NCBI GenBank assembly: GCA_025594325.1
Contig: JANHCV010000003.1
Coordinates: 372,001 to 436,000, forward strand
Source of the DNA: Blastocladiella emersonii ATCC 22665
Taxonomy: Eukaryota; Blastocladiomycota; Blastocladiomycetes; Blastocladiales; Blastocladiaceae
Length of the DNA: 64,000 nt
Direction: 5' to 3'
This document shows, piece after piece, positions 55,412 through 64,000 of the stretch. The notes beneath the pieces were generated by a model. It had not been told where the DNA came from, searched no databases, and saw only the letters and a program-made list of their open reading frames with translations. A program made the position numbers and the translations under genes. The stretch's first letter is position 1. Every line of letters starts with the position of its first letter.

Positions 55412-56115
55412 CAACCGATCTCAGACAACCGGCGGTAGAGCCTTTCAACGTGTGCCGCGGTGCGTCCGATGGATCGAGTGAGCAAGTGCCAAGCTGCCGT
55501 CTGTCGCTGGGATTTCATGGGCAACGTTTGTTTTTGTTGAATTTGGAAACCTAGAGTGCTCAAACATAACGAATTACTTGCTGGTCAGCATCTGATGGTT
55601 GCGTAAAAGCGATGGAACGATGTTTGCACGTTGATCAAGTCTTGGTAGCGCGCTGAGAACCAAGCTTACGACATCCTAAACGTTGCGTCGGTTGAGTCGG
55701 AATGAGCTGATTGTTGCTCGGAGCGCTTTGGCTGCGAGAGATATCCTCCAGACAAGATCGAAACCAGTCAAAACTGGTCGAACATGTAGCGCATCACATA
55801 CGCACTAAGCGCTAACGGTGGCGAATCGCCAAATCGCGCTTCCACAGCAGGCTGGTAATCGCGGCGCTAGCGCCTTGATCCGGACCTGTCCTCCAAAAGT
55901 CGATTGCTGACAGCTGGATCTGATCATGATGATTGCCCGCAGTTCGGATCGTGGACATTTCGATGACACATTTCTTCCGAGAGACTGACCACTAGCAAAC
56001 ATGTTTGTCCAGCGTTTGTCCCTCAAGACCCGCTTTCAATTAGCCCGCCTGTCAACTTTCAAAAGGTCGGCCTCCCGCCTTTCATGTTAGAGCGGTTGCT
56101 TTCCATTAAACTGCC
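55412..56115. other. intergenic, lower GC, no supported gene
   Basis: Only short frames are present. The base composition is clearly less GC-rich than in the neighbouring housekeeping genes. Confidence 0.5.
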
Positions 56116-56815
56116 ATGAAAATTCACATCATCATCGCGGCTTGGCTGCTGCTCGTGCTCGCAACTTTGACGCATGCTCAGTCGTGGTGGTTTCGCGATC
56201 GAGTCTTGCTCAAGGAAGTCGAGCTCCTCGTCTTTCGACAGGGCGAGAAGACAACAGGTCACCGAAACCCTTCAAGTCCACAGCTCCTGTGCGTTGGAGG
56301 CGACGCGTGTTCGGGATTCCAGCCGCGGGAAATGCAGTGCCGGGTGCGTTCTCACACCCCTGGATTTGACTTGTCCCATCACATTAACTCTAGATTACAT
56401 GTAGAATCTAGGCCAAGACGTCAAGGGCGTCGTGTGGTCCTGCATGATTGAGCCCAACGATGCGTACGAGCTCGGCAGCACGATCGTTTCATGCGAAGGA
56501 TACGAGCGCGACGATGGTACGCTCGCTCATGCAACTGAATGTAAACAACCCTCATGAGTTGACCCTGTGATCGCAGACGAGTACGTCCTTGAGGGCTCGT
56601 GCCGCGCCAAGTACGAGCTACATGCCAAATCCACGTGGAAGGCGCAGGAGCAACCGAAACCCAGTCAAGGGAGTTTCTGGTTTGGGCTCTTGTTTGGGCT
56701 ATGTGCTGCTGCTGGCCTCGCGTTCCTTGTGATGCTCTGTGCCAGCGGTGTTTTTGTCGCAGCTGCGGCGCACGAGCAACACGTCCTCGCAGTCTGTACG
56801 TGCAGTTCGGTGTGA
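56116..56815 (+). CDS. SARAF: SARAF-like ER calcium-entry regulator, 192 aa
   Basis: Exons 56116-56343, 56405-56516 and 56577-56815. Signal peptide MKIHIIIAAWLLLVLATLTH, then the typical luminal domain DRVLLKEVELLVFRQGEKTT, PQLLCVGGDACSGF, MQCRNLGQDVKGVVWSC and GSTIVSCEGYERDDDEYVLE with conserved Cys residues. One membrane span follows (FWFGLLFGLCAAAGLAFLVM). SARAF slows store-operated calcium entry in animals; fungal members are little studied. The cytosolic tail is very short and lacks the usual Gly/Ser-rich part. A fourth exon is possible: GTACGTG at 56796 and CTGTAG before 56860 would give a tail ending YNQQNLIGN. Confidence 0.8.
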
Positions 56816-57194
56816 TCTCACTCGAAAGCTAGAGCTCATTGAATAACGTACCTGTAGATAACCAACAAAACCTGATTGGGAACTAGGGTCTGCCCAGCTC
56901 GGGACAATGAGTGCCAAACGGATCTGTGTGCGTCGAATTCAGTGTTCATTGTCGTGCCTCAAGTGCGGGAATAGAAGAAGCCTTTCATCGCTGCAAAGTC
57001 CATTGTGGTTGCTTGCGCCTGCAGCCCCAAACCGCGAGACTTTCGGGACGCTTCGTCGACGCGTCGAACAATCACGTGACCGCGTGAGACATCTCGAGAC
57101 GTTCCGTTCCGAGCGACAAACCGAGGAGAAGATTTGAAGAACACACTTTTCTGTCTTGCTTGATGATTTTTCTTTCATTATACTTGAGGCACCT
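56816..57194. other. intergenic before the mobile element
   Basis: Moderate GC with no gene. It may hold the alternative last SARAF exon near 56860-56890. Confidence 0.4.
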
Positions 57195-57218
57195 AAACGC
57201 TTCGCGTTTGGTTTTCAA

Positions 57219-57234
57219 TCGAGGGCTAAAGCCC
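57219..57234. repeat. left 16-nt inverted repeat of the element
   Basis: TCGAGGGCTAAAGCCC. Its core GGGCTAAAGCCC is itself nearly palindromic. Confidence 0.8.
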
Positions 57235-57471
57235 CCGCCACGTATGGTGCACGAGTGGTGGAGGTGCTGTCGCGTGCGTCCCGCACAGGAGATTTAGGTG
57301 ATCGAGCTATGGAAATCGTGCTATTGATGGATTAGATGATGGAATACACTACGTTAATACTCTACTGTGTTTTCTGTTTCTTGGCGTTCTGTGAGCCGTC
57401 CTCGCCTCCAGCACGTTTCTTGGCCAATCGCCGAAACCTTGCGTTGAGAGCATCGGATGCGCGCTTGGCGA

Positions 57472-60286
57472 CTAGATTCTCAGCCGCGTGCTGGCGCGAG
57501 AAGAGAATCGGGCGTCGTCGAAGAGTTTAGCGATGCGCGGGTCGTCTGGCGCGATGGCTGTACCTTGATCGAAAGCGGTCTTGGTCAGCTCGTCGAGCAT
57601 CTGGAGCCGCTTGTCCTCGGCCACTGCGAGTGGATCCGGCTTCATGGACTTGAGCACGGCTCTTGGGATCGGCTGAAGCACCCGCAGGTACTTTGAGCGA
57701 CGAAGCCGCGGTAACGCCACGTACAGGGAAGTGCCGCTGATGAGACGCTCCATGCCCGCGGGACGCGGATCTGCCAGGGCGATGGCGTTCTTGGTCACGC
57801 CTTGAACCCCGTGGACCGTCATGGCGAAGGCTGGCACCATCGGGTACTGCTCGATGTGCGCGACGACATGATTAGGATACTTGCTCCTGTTGGTCTTGGT
57901 GTTGTTGACACAGAGCGGGATGGAACCGCCCGCCATGTACAGGAAGTTCTTCTTCTCCACGGCAAGCGGGATGACCGTGTCAGGCCACGCGGCCGGCATG
58001 CCCGGGAAGCAAGGGCCACGAGGAGCGTCGGGCAGGTCGATCCACACGTTGAGTGGAGCGCAGGATGGCCGGTACATGTTGGACGCGGTTCGCGTGAACG
58101 TGGTCTCGGGCTTCCAGTCGATGTGGTGCACGACGCCAACCGCACCGCTCGCGCACCCCTTTGCTACGCACTGGTTGGTCTTGACGCGCATCTCCATTCC
58201 GACGAAGAGCTCGAGGATGGCCGGCAGTTCAGTCGTGGTTTCTGGCTCTCCTCCGAGGCGGAACACGTCCTTGTCGCAGATGGCAACGCGTTCGCGCGTG
58301 CGGCGCCTATCACGCGGGCGTGTGATGTTGCCCTTGATCTGGAACACGATGCGGTTCGGGTTTGCTGCTGTGAGCCGCGTGTAGAGCAGGTTGAAGGCGT
58401 GGCGCGTGTGGTTGTCAGGCGCGATAACCGTGAGTCCGGGCTTCTTGAGGGTCTCCTTGAAGACATTGTTGCCGTTTTCGTCGACCTGCTGCCGAAGCTG
58501 AGTGGTCGTACGCGAGTTGATCAGGTCGCACAGCGTGTCCGACGCCTCGACGAGGCGGAGCGCGTCCATTTCGTTGCCCCATGGTGGATCGTCGACAAAT
58601 CGGTTGCTCTTCACGAGACGAACAGCGCGTGTAGTGCGCCAGTACGCGACCTGGCCTCGATCCACGTGCTCGGGGACCGTCAATTGATTTGACGTCATGC
58701 GCAGGTAGAACGAGTCCGGCGCGTCGTTGAGCACGGCGGGCACCTTGTACAGGGCAGCTCCGTTGACGGGAGGCAGCTGTAAATGATCGCCAGCGAACAT
58801 GACGATGCACCCGCCGAATGGTTCGTCGCACCGCCGCAGGAGGCGCAGGTTCGCGTCGATACGGCCGAGTAAAGTCGCGTCGCACATGGAGAACTCGTCG
58901 ATGACGACGCCGAGACGCCCTTTCCACGCGATGGCAACCGCAGGATCGGTACGCAAACGGGCCACGTCCGGGCTGTTTTCTTTCGGCCTTAGCGAAAAAG
59001 AGAACGCGGCGTGGATGGTCGTACCGCCAATGTTGGCGGCCGCGATCCCGGTCATGGCCATGACCATGAGGCACTTTTCCCGGTTCCAGGACGCGAGGAA
59101 GTATCGGATTGCATCGACGACGCGCGACTTGCCCGTGCCGCCCGAGTCGGTGAGGATGATCGGCGTCCGGTCCTTGCTCATGGGCGGGACGGCCGCGGTG
59201 CCGACGACATGTTGGACGTCGTCGCGGCCCAACAGGATCAAGTTCTGCTCGGCCGAGGCCGCAGCGTCTGCGATACCCGCGTTGCCGCCGATGAAGGTGT
59301 CGATGAGCGGCGAGCTCGGCGTTTTCGCGATCGCGAAGCTCGCGGAACTCGCGAGCGCCGTCAAGGCTGAAGTAGTACTCTTGCGCGTACTCGAGATGGT
59401 CGAGCGTGGGGTGGCCAGGTTCGAGCGTCTCCTTGAACGCCTTGAACTTGCCGATCGCGGAGCCCTGCGCGTCGAGGATGTCGCTCGAGACGCGGAAGTG
59501 CTGGAGAAGCAGTAGCGCCACGCGGCAGTACATTTCCTCGGACCCAGCGACGTCGGCAAACTTGCGCGGGTCGGGGAGGTGCGGACCAGCAATTTTGGGC
59601 ACGGCCTTGACGTCCTTCTTGCGCAGCTCGAACGTCTTGGCGAGCGGATGGTCGGCCATGAAGCAGAGCTTCGTGCCGGGCGGGATCTCGGCGCCGGGTT
59701 CGAGGTCTGGTTGAGCGGGTTCCACACGGCCGCCGTCGGCCAGGACCTGGCCCATCTTCTTGGGCATGAGGACGCGCGACCACGTGCGGACAAGGTCGTA
59801 CCACGACAGCCGCTCGAGTTGGGCCGGCCGGAAGATGTAGTCGTGGAGCGCGACGTTTAGCATGGGCTTGCCGTCGACGTTAATGAGCGACGCGATGCAC
59901 TCGACGTCCTCGTTGGTCGCCTCGCCGGCAGCGACGCCCGCGAGTTCGACCCACTTGATGCCCTGGTAGAGCAGCAGCGGCGCAAACTTGTGCGAGAAGA
60001 TGCCCGCGGCCGACGTGTGCAGGAACAGGGCGGCCATGGTCTCGGGGACCTCCATGCAGTTCGCCGACATGAGGTACGCGAGCGAGAGGAGCTTCTTGTG
60101 CCCGCGCGAGAAGGCGTCGGGCTCGGCGTCGAAGCGCAGGTGCCGCGCCTTGTACGCGGCGATGATGGCGGCGTGATTCTCGATAATGTCGCGCGCCTTG
60201 GTCGAGTACTTGGTCGCATCGAACGCGACGATGGACGTGCCGAAAGACGTGAGGAACCGTGCGTCCATGTTCGAGTGAATCATCAT
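57472..60286 (-). pseudogene. PIF1-type helicase of Helitron origin, frameshifted and N-terminally truncated
   Basis: Two overlapping frames with a shift near 59330. The first (from 60286) has NMDARFLTSFGTSIVAFDAT and KLLSLAYLMSANCMEVPETM, the region found between Rep and helicase in fungal Helitron proteins. The second carries the helicase: Walker A ILTDSGGTGKSRVVDAIRYF, MAMTGIAAANIGGTTIHAAF, Walker B GVVIDEFSMCD, FAGDHLQLPPVNGAAL, and near the end MTVHGVQGVTKNAIAL and SLYVALPRLRRSKYLRVL. Motifs are intact, so the break is recent. The Rep endonuclease part expected upstream is missing. Confidence 0.75.
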
Positions 60287-61347
60287 CGGCTCCCAGTGGG
60301 TCTACGCGTTCAAGGCCGCCAAGGACATCTTCAAGGCGCGCCTCGTCGCCGGGCCGGGTCGCAACCTCGAAGACGCCGTCGTGGAGGCCGCCGGCCACGC
60401 GCGTCGCCCTGTCCGCCGTGCAGTACACGCAACCGCAGGAGCCCAAGTACACGGGGCCGCCGACCCCGACGACGCCAAGCACGGGTCCGGCTCGCGCGAC
60501 GCTGACGGCACCGCCGCGGCCGCGGTTCCTCTGCGACGTGAACGCGTCGGACTCGTCAGAATCCGACGACGAACCGGGCTTCCCCGGCGACGAGGCCTTC
60601 ACCTCGGCAGGCGTGCCGCGCACGATGAAGGGCATGCGGGCCGAGCTCAACGAGGCCACGGAGGTGTACCACGAGTGCATGCGCGACGGCCACGAGAACC
60701 TTGTCAAAAACCTCGCCGCGCACCAGGCCGCCCGCGCCGCGGCAAACGGCGTCGCATCGGGCGCCGCTGGTCACGGTGTGCAGCAGGTCGCCGCCTCGAT
60801 TGCCGCGGAACCCGCGGCGCAGCAGCTCACGATCCAGCAGCCCGTCGACATCTCGGCCGCCGTCGTCTCGCCCGCCGCGGCGCCCGTGACGCAGGAGCAC
60901 GCGATCCAGGCGACCGCTGTCGTGTCGCCCGCCATCAACTCGCCCGCCAACACCAAGAACGCCGGCAGCAAGAACACCGGCACCAAGAAGTACGGCGGCT
61001 TCCCGAGCTGCGCGGACCCCATTTGGACGCACTCGTTCATCGCGATCGGAAGCATCGACAAGATCGTCGTGGGGGTGCCGGACTCGAACTCCGTGTCGGT
61101 CGGGTGCGACATGGACGACGCGGCCGCGGCTGCGGCTCCGACAACCGCTGCGCTCGCGGCGTGCACGCCCGCCGCCATCGGTGACGACCAAGCCGGTGTC
61201 CCGACGTCTACCGCCAACGCGACGAAGCGCACGGCGGCGACCGCCGCTGCGGCCGCCGAGGAGGAGCACGAGGAGTGCGTCGTCAACGACGAGCACGAGG
61301 CGCAGCCCAAGCGGCGCCGCAGCGGCCGCCTGTCCTCGTCGACCTGA
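60259..61347 (+). CDS. hypothetical disordered protein carried in the element
   Basis: A 362-codon frame, opposite to the helicase. The convincing part begins around PRFLCDVNASDSSESDDEPG. A helical stretch (MRAELNEATEVYHECMRDGH, ENLVKNLAAHQAARAAANG) follows, then Ala/Thr-rich low complexity, a piece PSCADPIWTHSFIAIGSIDK and a basic end PKRRRSGRLSS that could be a nuclear signal. The start is uncertain; an internal Met near 60625 is possible. No domain is recognised. It could be element cargo or a host gene caught in it. Confidence 0.45.
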   Translation: MRPCSSESSSAPSGSTRSRPPRTSSRRASSPGRVATSKTPSWRPPATRVALSAVQYTQPQEPKYTGPPTPTTPSTGPARATLTAPPRPRFLCDVNASDSSESDDEPGFPGDEAFTSAGVPRTMKGMRAELNEATEVYHECMRDGHENLVKNLAAHQAARAAANGVASGAAGHGVQQVAASIAAEPAAQQLTIQQPVDISAAVVSPAAAPVTQEHAIQATAVVSPAINSPANTKNAGSKNTGTKKYGGFPSCADPIWTHSFIAIGSIDKIVVGVPDSNSVSVGCDMDDAAAAAAPTTAALAACTPAAIGDDQAGVPTSTANATKRTAATAAAAAEEEHEECVVNDEHEAQPKRRRSGRLSSST

Positions 61348-61723
61348 TGCACTCGCTCCCGCCCCGACTCTGTTCATTCCCCTCGCGCAGGCTCACGCAG
61401 ACTCTTGTTTCCTCCCGCACAAAGATATACTTTTCGTTCTCCTACGTTCACATCGCTCCGATCCTCTTGAACTCAGAAGCTCGCGAAGCACGCGAGTCGG
61501 TGCAACGCGCTCCGCTCGCCCTGCCGCTCGCCCTTGAGTGGTTGGCGCCGCGCGGCGCTTCCGCGGGTTGGGCCGAGGCCGATCACGTGCAAGGCCAGGA
61601 CGCGTTGCGCCACAGCAGTCACATGAGAAACGACGCGTCTGTCACGCGTTTTCGGGTCGCTCACGTGGATGGCGCTCACGTGAGCGTCGGCACCCTATCC
61701 GGCAGCGACCCGGTCTAGAAAGA

Positions 61724-61739
61724 GGGCTTTAGCCCTCGA
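61724..61739. repeat. right 16-nt inverted repeat of the element
   Basis: GGGCTTTAGCCCTCGA, the exact reverse complement of the left repeat. The 370 bases between the plus-strand ORF and this repeat contain no gene. Confidence 0.8.
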
Positions 61740-62570
61740 CAAGGCGTTCCGGTAGTGCGCGTATTGTCGTGGATGAGGGGGGTCGGTCGAGGATTGCAAG
61801 TGCCCGTTTCGCTGGACGTTATGACTGGAGTCAGCTCGGAGAGCTGAAAATGTTGTTCAAACCCATCTATCTGACAGTAAATAGTGCCTAGATCTTCCCC
61901 GGTCGTTGTGGGACGGTTTTGTCCAATGCAGTTGAAGCACGCACTCGACTGAGTTTGTTGACGTGAAAGTCCCCAAGAGCTCGTTGTGCTGCGACTACGG
62001 CATTCAGTACCGAGTCTCCAGTGCCGACAACTTTCGATCCTTAGGCTCAATTCCTTCATTCTCTAGGTGCATGGTTCACTCCCATCGGATCTGCTCAAAA
62101 GGTCTGACACTGGCACATGGTTCGTGCCGCTGGCCAGTCTCTTGTCGACCCAAGCCGCCATGTTCTACACGGCGGGGTTCGACACGTTATCGTGCAGCTT
62201 CTTCATGCTCTTTATCAAATTCATCCCCAGTGGCACGTTCGTGCTCGACCCGACATCGCTCGACGATGACGAGTACATCTGCCCTTTTCAAGGCCACGAC
62301 CCACGCGGTCGCGCTCACGCCCGACGGGCGCAGCGTCATCGTGAGCGCCGCGCTTGGGGATGCAGTGGCCGCTGTCAAGGCAAGGAGTGGTCCCTGCCTG
62401 CCGTCGTGACTCATGTACCTTGTTGGCGCGGTGGCAAGCGGCAACTCGCTCACACAAGGGGGTCAAGGCATGTGCGCACACGAGCCCGTCGGCCGCCGCT
62501 GGTGTTGGAGAATCTGGCGGCGGATGATGGTTAAGCTCGCCGTGTCCATCACCAAACCGCGCCTGCCGAG
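61740..62570. other. region beyond the element with gene remains
   Basis: Plus-strand pieces in different frames (SGTFVLDPTSLDDDEYICPF at about 62230-62290, then KATTHAVALTPDGRSVIVSA at about 62295-62350) suggest a broken gene. No intact gene is supported. Confidence 0.35.
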
Positions 62571-62577
62571 GGCCCAT

Positions 62578-62684
62578 GGATCCAGGGTGGATCCACTTCG
62601 AGCCTTCCAGCGCTGGATCCAGCATTAATCTAGCGCTGGATCCAAATTTCGCAGACTGGATCCACCATCATGAAAGGTGGATCC
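62578..62684. repeat. cluster of six TGGATCCA-type palindromes
   Basis: GGATCC begins at 62578, 62589, 62615, 62638, 62658 and 62679, each within TGGATCCA or a close variant. AGCGCTGGATCCA occurs twice. Looser relatives (CTGGATC, TTGATCCA) continue to about 62795. There is no coding frame. Confidence 0.85.
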
Positions 62685-62959
62685 AGCCTTGACTGAGATG
62701 AGCTGGAATGAGCTTCGCGGCGACCTGGATCGAGACGTTGATCAACTTTCAACAATGTGGACCCACACCTTGATCCACGCGCCCTGGATCAACTTGTTGT
62801 AAATGTAGTTCTAGGCGTCGATCTACGTCTATATCCAACTCTTGCTCAGGCAGAACCAGGGGCTGATCGACGGTGAACGTGGTGGTGAAGAAACACGTGC
62901 GAAAATGTATCGAAATAGTCGCAACGACCCAGCAAACCATGCGAGGAAGCCGAACGCAA

Positions 62960-63399
62960 CTAGACGTGTTCGTGCTGCTGCAGGATGAGCTCGAGCCCGT
63001 CGCCAAACGTCGTGTTTGCGCCGCCAGGATCACGGCGGTCCACAAAGTTGAGCGAGTTGGCGATCTGCGGCATCATGAGCAGCGTGACGCTCGCAGCGTC
63101 GTCGTACACGTTGATGAGGTACTCGGTGTACCCACCCTGGTGCGCCGACGATGGCCGGTTCCCGTTCGGCGCGACGTGAAGGAAGGCCGAGATGGCCGAC
63201 AGCGGCACGATGTGGAACTCGCACGTGGCGGGTTGCGTGGGACGGAGAGAAACGTCTGCCCGGCGTTAAGGCCCGGCGGAACGACGTGCGGCACCGACTG
63301 GTAGAGGTGGAACCGCTCGACGAGCGTGATCTCAAGTTCAATGTCGTCCAACTTCAGGTCAGAGGGCCAGGTGCGCGTATACCGCTTGGCGACGCGCAT
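62960..63399 (-). pseudogene. unidentified protein gene with one frameshift
   Basis: The frame from 63399 reads MRVAKRYTRTWPSDLKLDDI, ELEITLVERFHLYQSVPHVV and PPGLNAGQTFLSV. Near 63240 the coding sense moves to another frame: PATCEFHIVPLSAISAFLHV, GGYTEYLINVYDDAASVTLL, MMPQIANSLNFVDRRDPGG and GLELILQQHEHV before the stop. A one-base error or mutation separates them; no splice sites fit. The beta-rich pattern is not one I recognise. Confidence 0.45.
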
Positions 63400-63429
63400 C
63401 CGAGGCCATCAGCAAGCTCGATGTCTTAG

Positions 63430-64000
63430 CTGAGACTCATAAAGCTTCAAGATGCGAAAGCTCTCACGACCGCCGTTACGACTCTTCACGCGAGGGGAGC
63501 GCTGCGGCGGCGCGGCTTGCTCGCCGACCAGGTCCGTCTCGGTCCACTTCCAAAGCTCACGGCACGGCCACACGCTTGCAGCGAGTGATTCATAGATTAT
63601 TCATAGGATGCAACGTCGCGGTACCGTCGCAGGGAGAAGAGAGCGCGGCGCTGCAGCGAAGCGCGAGCCGCAAAACGCGTCGAAGCCAACGTCACGTGAG
63701 CGCGTCGATCGTTTCAGCCGCGTTCGCTTTTCGCGGACTTCGCGCCGCGGCGGCTCGCACTCCCTCGCCCCACCACCAACAGCCATGCTATCGACCAACT
63801 CGACATTTGCGACCTAGCGCAACCGCCTCCTCCGTCACCCCTCAACCTCCATGTACCTCATGTCGACGCGCATCCGCCCGACGCCGCCACGGGCCCGCTC
63901 CGCTCGGTGACTTCCACGGTTCGCGTCTCTCGCCTTCTCCGCACCTTGTACTTCCCCGCGATGTGCATCCGCAGTCACGCCTCAACTCCGCCGACACGCT
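63430..64000. other. window end, no supported gene
   Basis: Possible start of a gene leaving the window (ATG at 63785 in a CACCAACAGCC ATG context), but its frame stops after ten codons unless spliced. Nothing firm. Confidence 0.4.

Larger units (their letters stand above)
57195..61739 (-). mobile_element. candidate Helentron/Helitron-like element
   Basis: The segment is bounded by a 16-nt inverted repeat, TCGAGGGCTAAAGCCC at 57219-57234 and its complement at 61724-61739. On the minus strand the right end starts with TC, and the left end has a 6-bp stem hairpin, AAACGC-TTC-GCGTTT (57195-57209), outside the repeat. This matches the subterminal inverted repeats and 3' hairpin described for Helentrons. 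Inside are a PIF1-type helicase on the minus strand and a separate plus-strand ORF. No Rep HUH motif is seen, so the copy is incomplete. The exact ends and target site are not proven. Confidence 0.5.

Noticed and set aside
61060-61105. tRNA T-arm-like string GGACTCGAACTCC inside the element ORF
   Set aside because: It lies within a continuous coding frame and has no accompanying tRNA arms.

Overview
The window is nuclear DNA from a GC-rich fungus, most likely a basidiomycetous yeast or a relative. The reasons are: short spliceosomal introns (about 50-95 nt, GTACG/GTGCG donors, CTAAC or CTGAC branch sites); a standard set of eukaryotic housekeeping genes (APC3/CDC27, 20S proteasome beta-7, an Ypk1-type AGC kinase, p24/emp24, a DUF89 phosphatase, SARAF); and a secreted LPMO-like protein with a chitin-binding CBM19 tail. 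The genus cannot be fixed from the sequence alone.

Region 1 (1-19255) is a giant inverted repeat. Position x on the left mirrors 19256-x on the right. The arms are at least 8656 bp and look identical, around a unique spacer at 8657-10599. Each arm carries the 5' end of a large gene (complete only on the right, 19188-22961), a divergent Skp1-like gene interrupted by an in-frame TGA, and an array of related, partly frame-broken multi-exon modules of unknown function with hydrophobic segments.

Region 2 (19188-27621) holds two large convergent genes. One is an unrecognised 1225-aa protein. The other is a 1431-aa SNF2/Rad5-like RING protein whose ATP-binding and DEAH motifs look destroyed.

Region 3 (about 27.6-42.3 kb) is an accessory zone of decayed duplicates. 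A block carrying a Skp1-like pseudogene and an intact Skp1-like gene occurs twice (29.1-35.6 kb and 38.3-42.0 kb). The second copy lacks an internal segment of about 2.7 kb. With the copies in the palindrome, the window holds six Skp1-like loci, two of them intact.

Region 4 (42.5-56.8 kb) is compact and conserved: LPMO-like/CBM19, p24, DUF89/ARMT1, CDC27, proteasome beta-7, PfkB kinase, protein tyrosine phosphatase, YPK1-like kinase, a small two-TM ORF and SARAF. Genes are divergent over promoters of 220-420 bp or convergent with as little as 8 bp between stop codons.

Region 5 (57.2-64.0 kb) contains a candidate Helentron-like element of about 4.5 kb. It has 16-nt inverted repeats, a frameshifted PIF1-type helicase and a plus-strand ORF. 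Beyond it lie gene relics and a cluster of TGGATCCA repeats. Exon boundaries below were placed by hand from splice motifs, reading-frame continuity and protein family resemblance.
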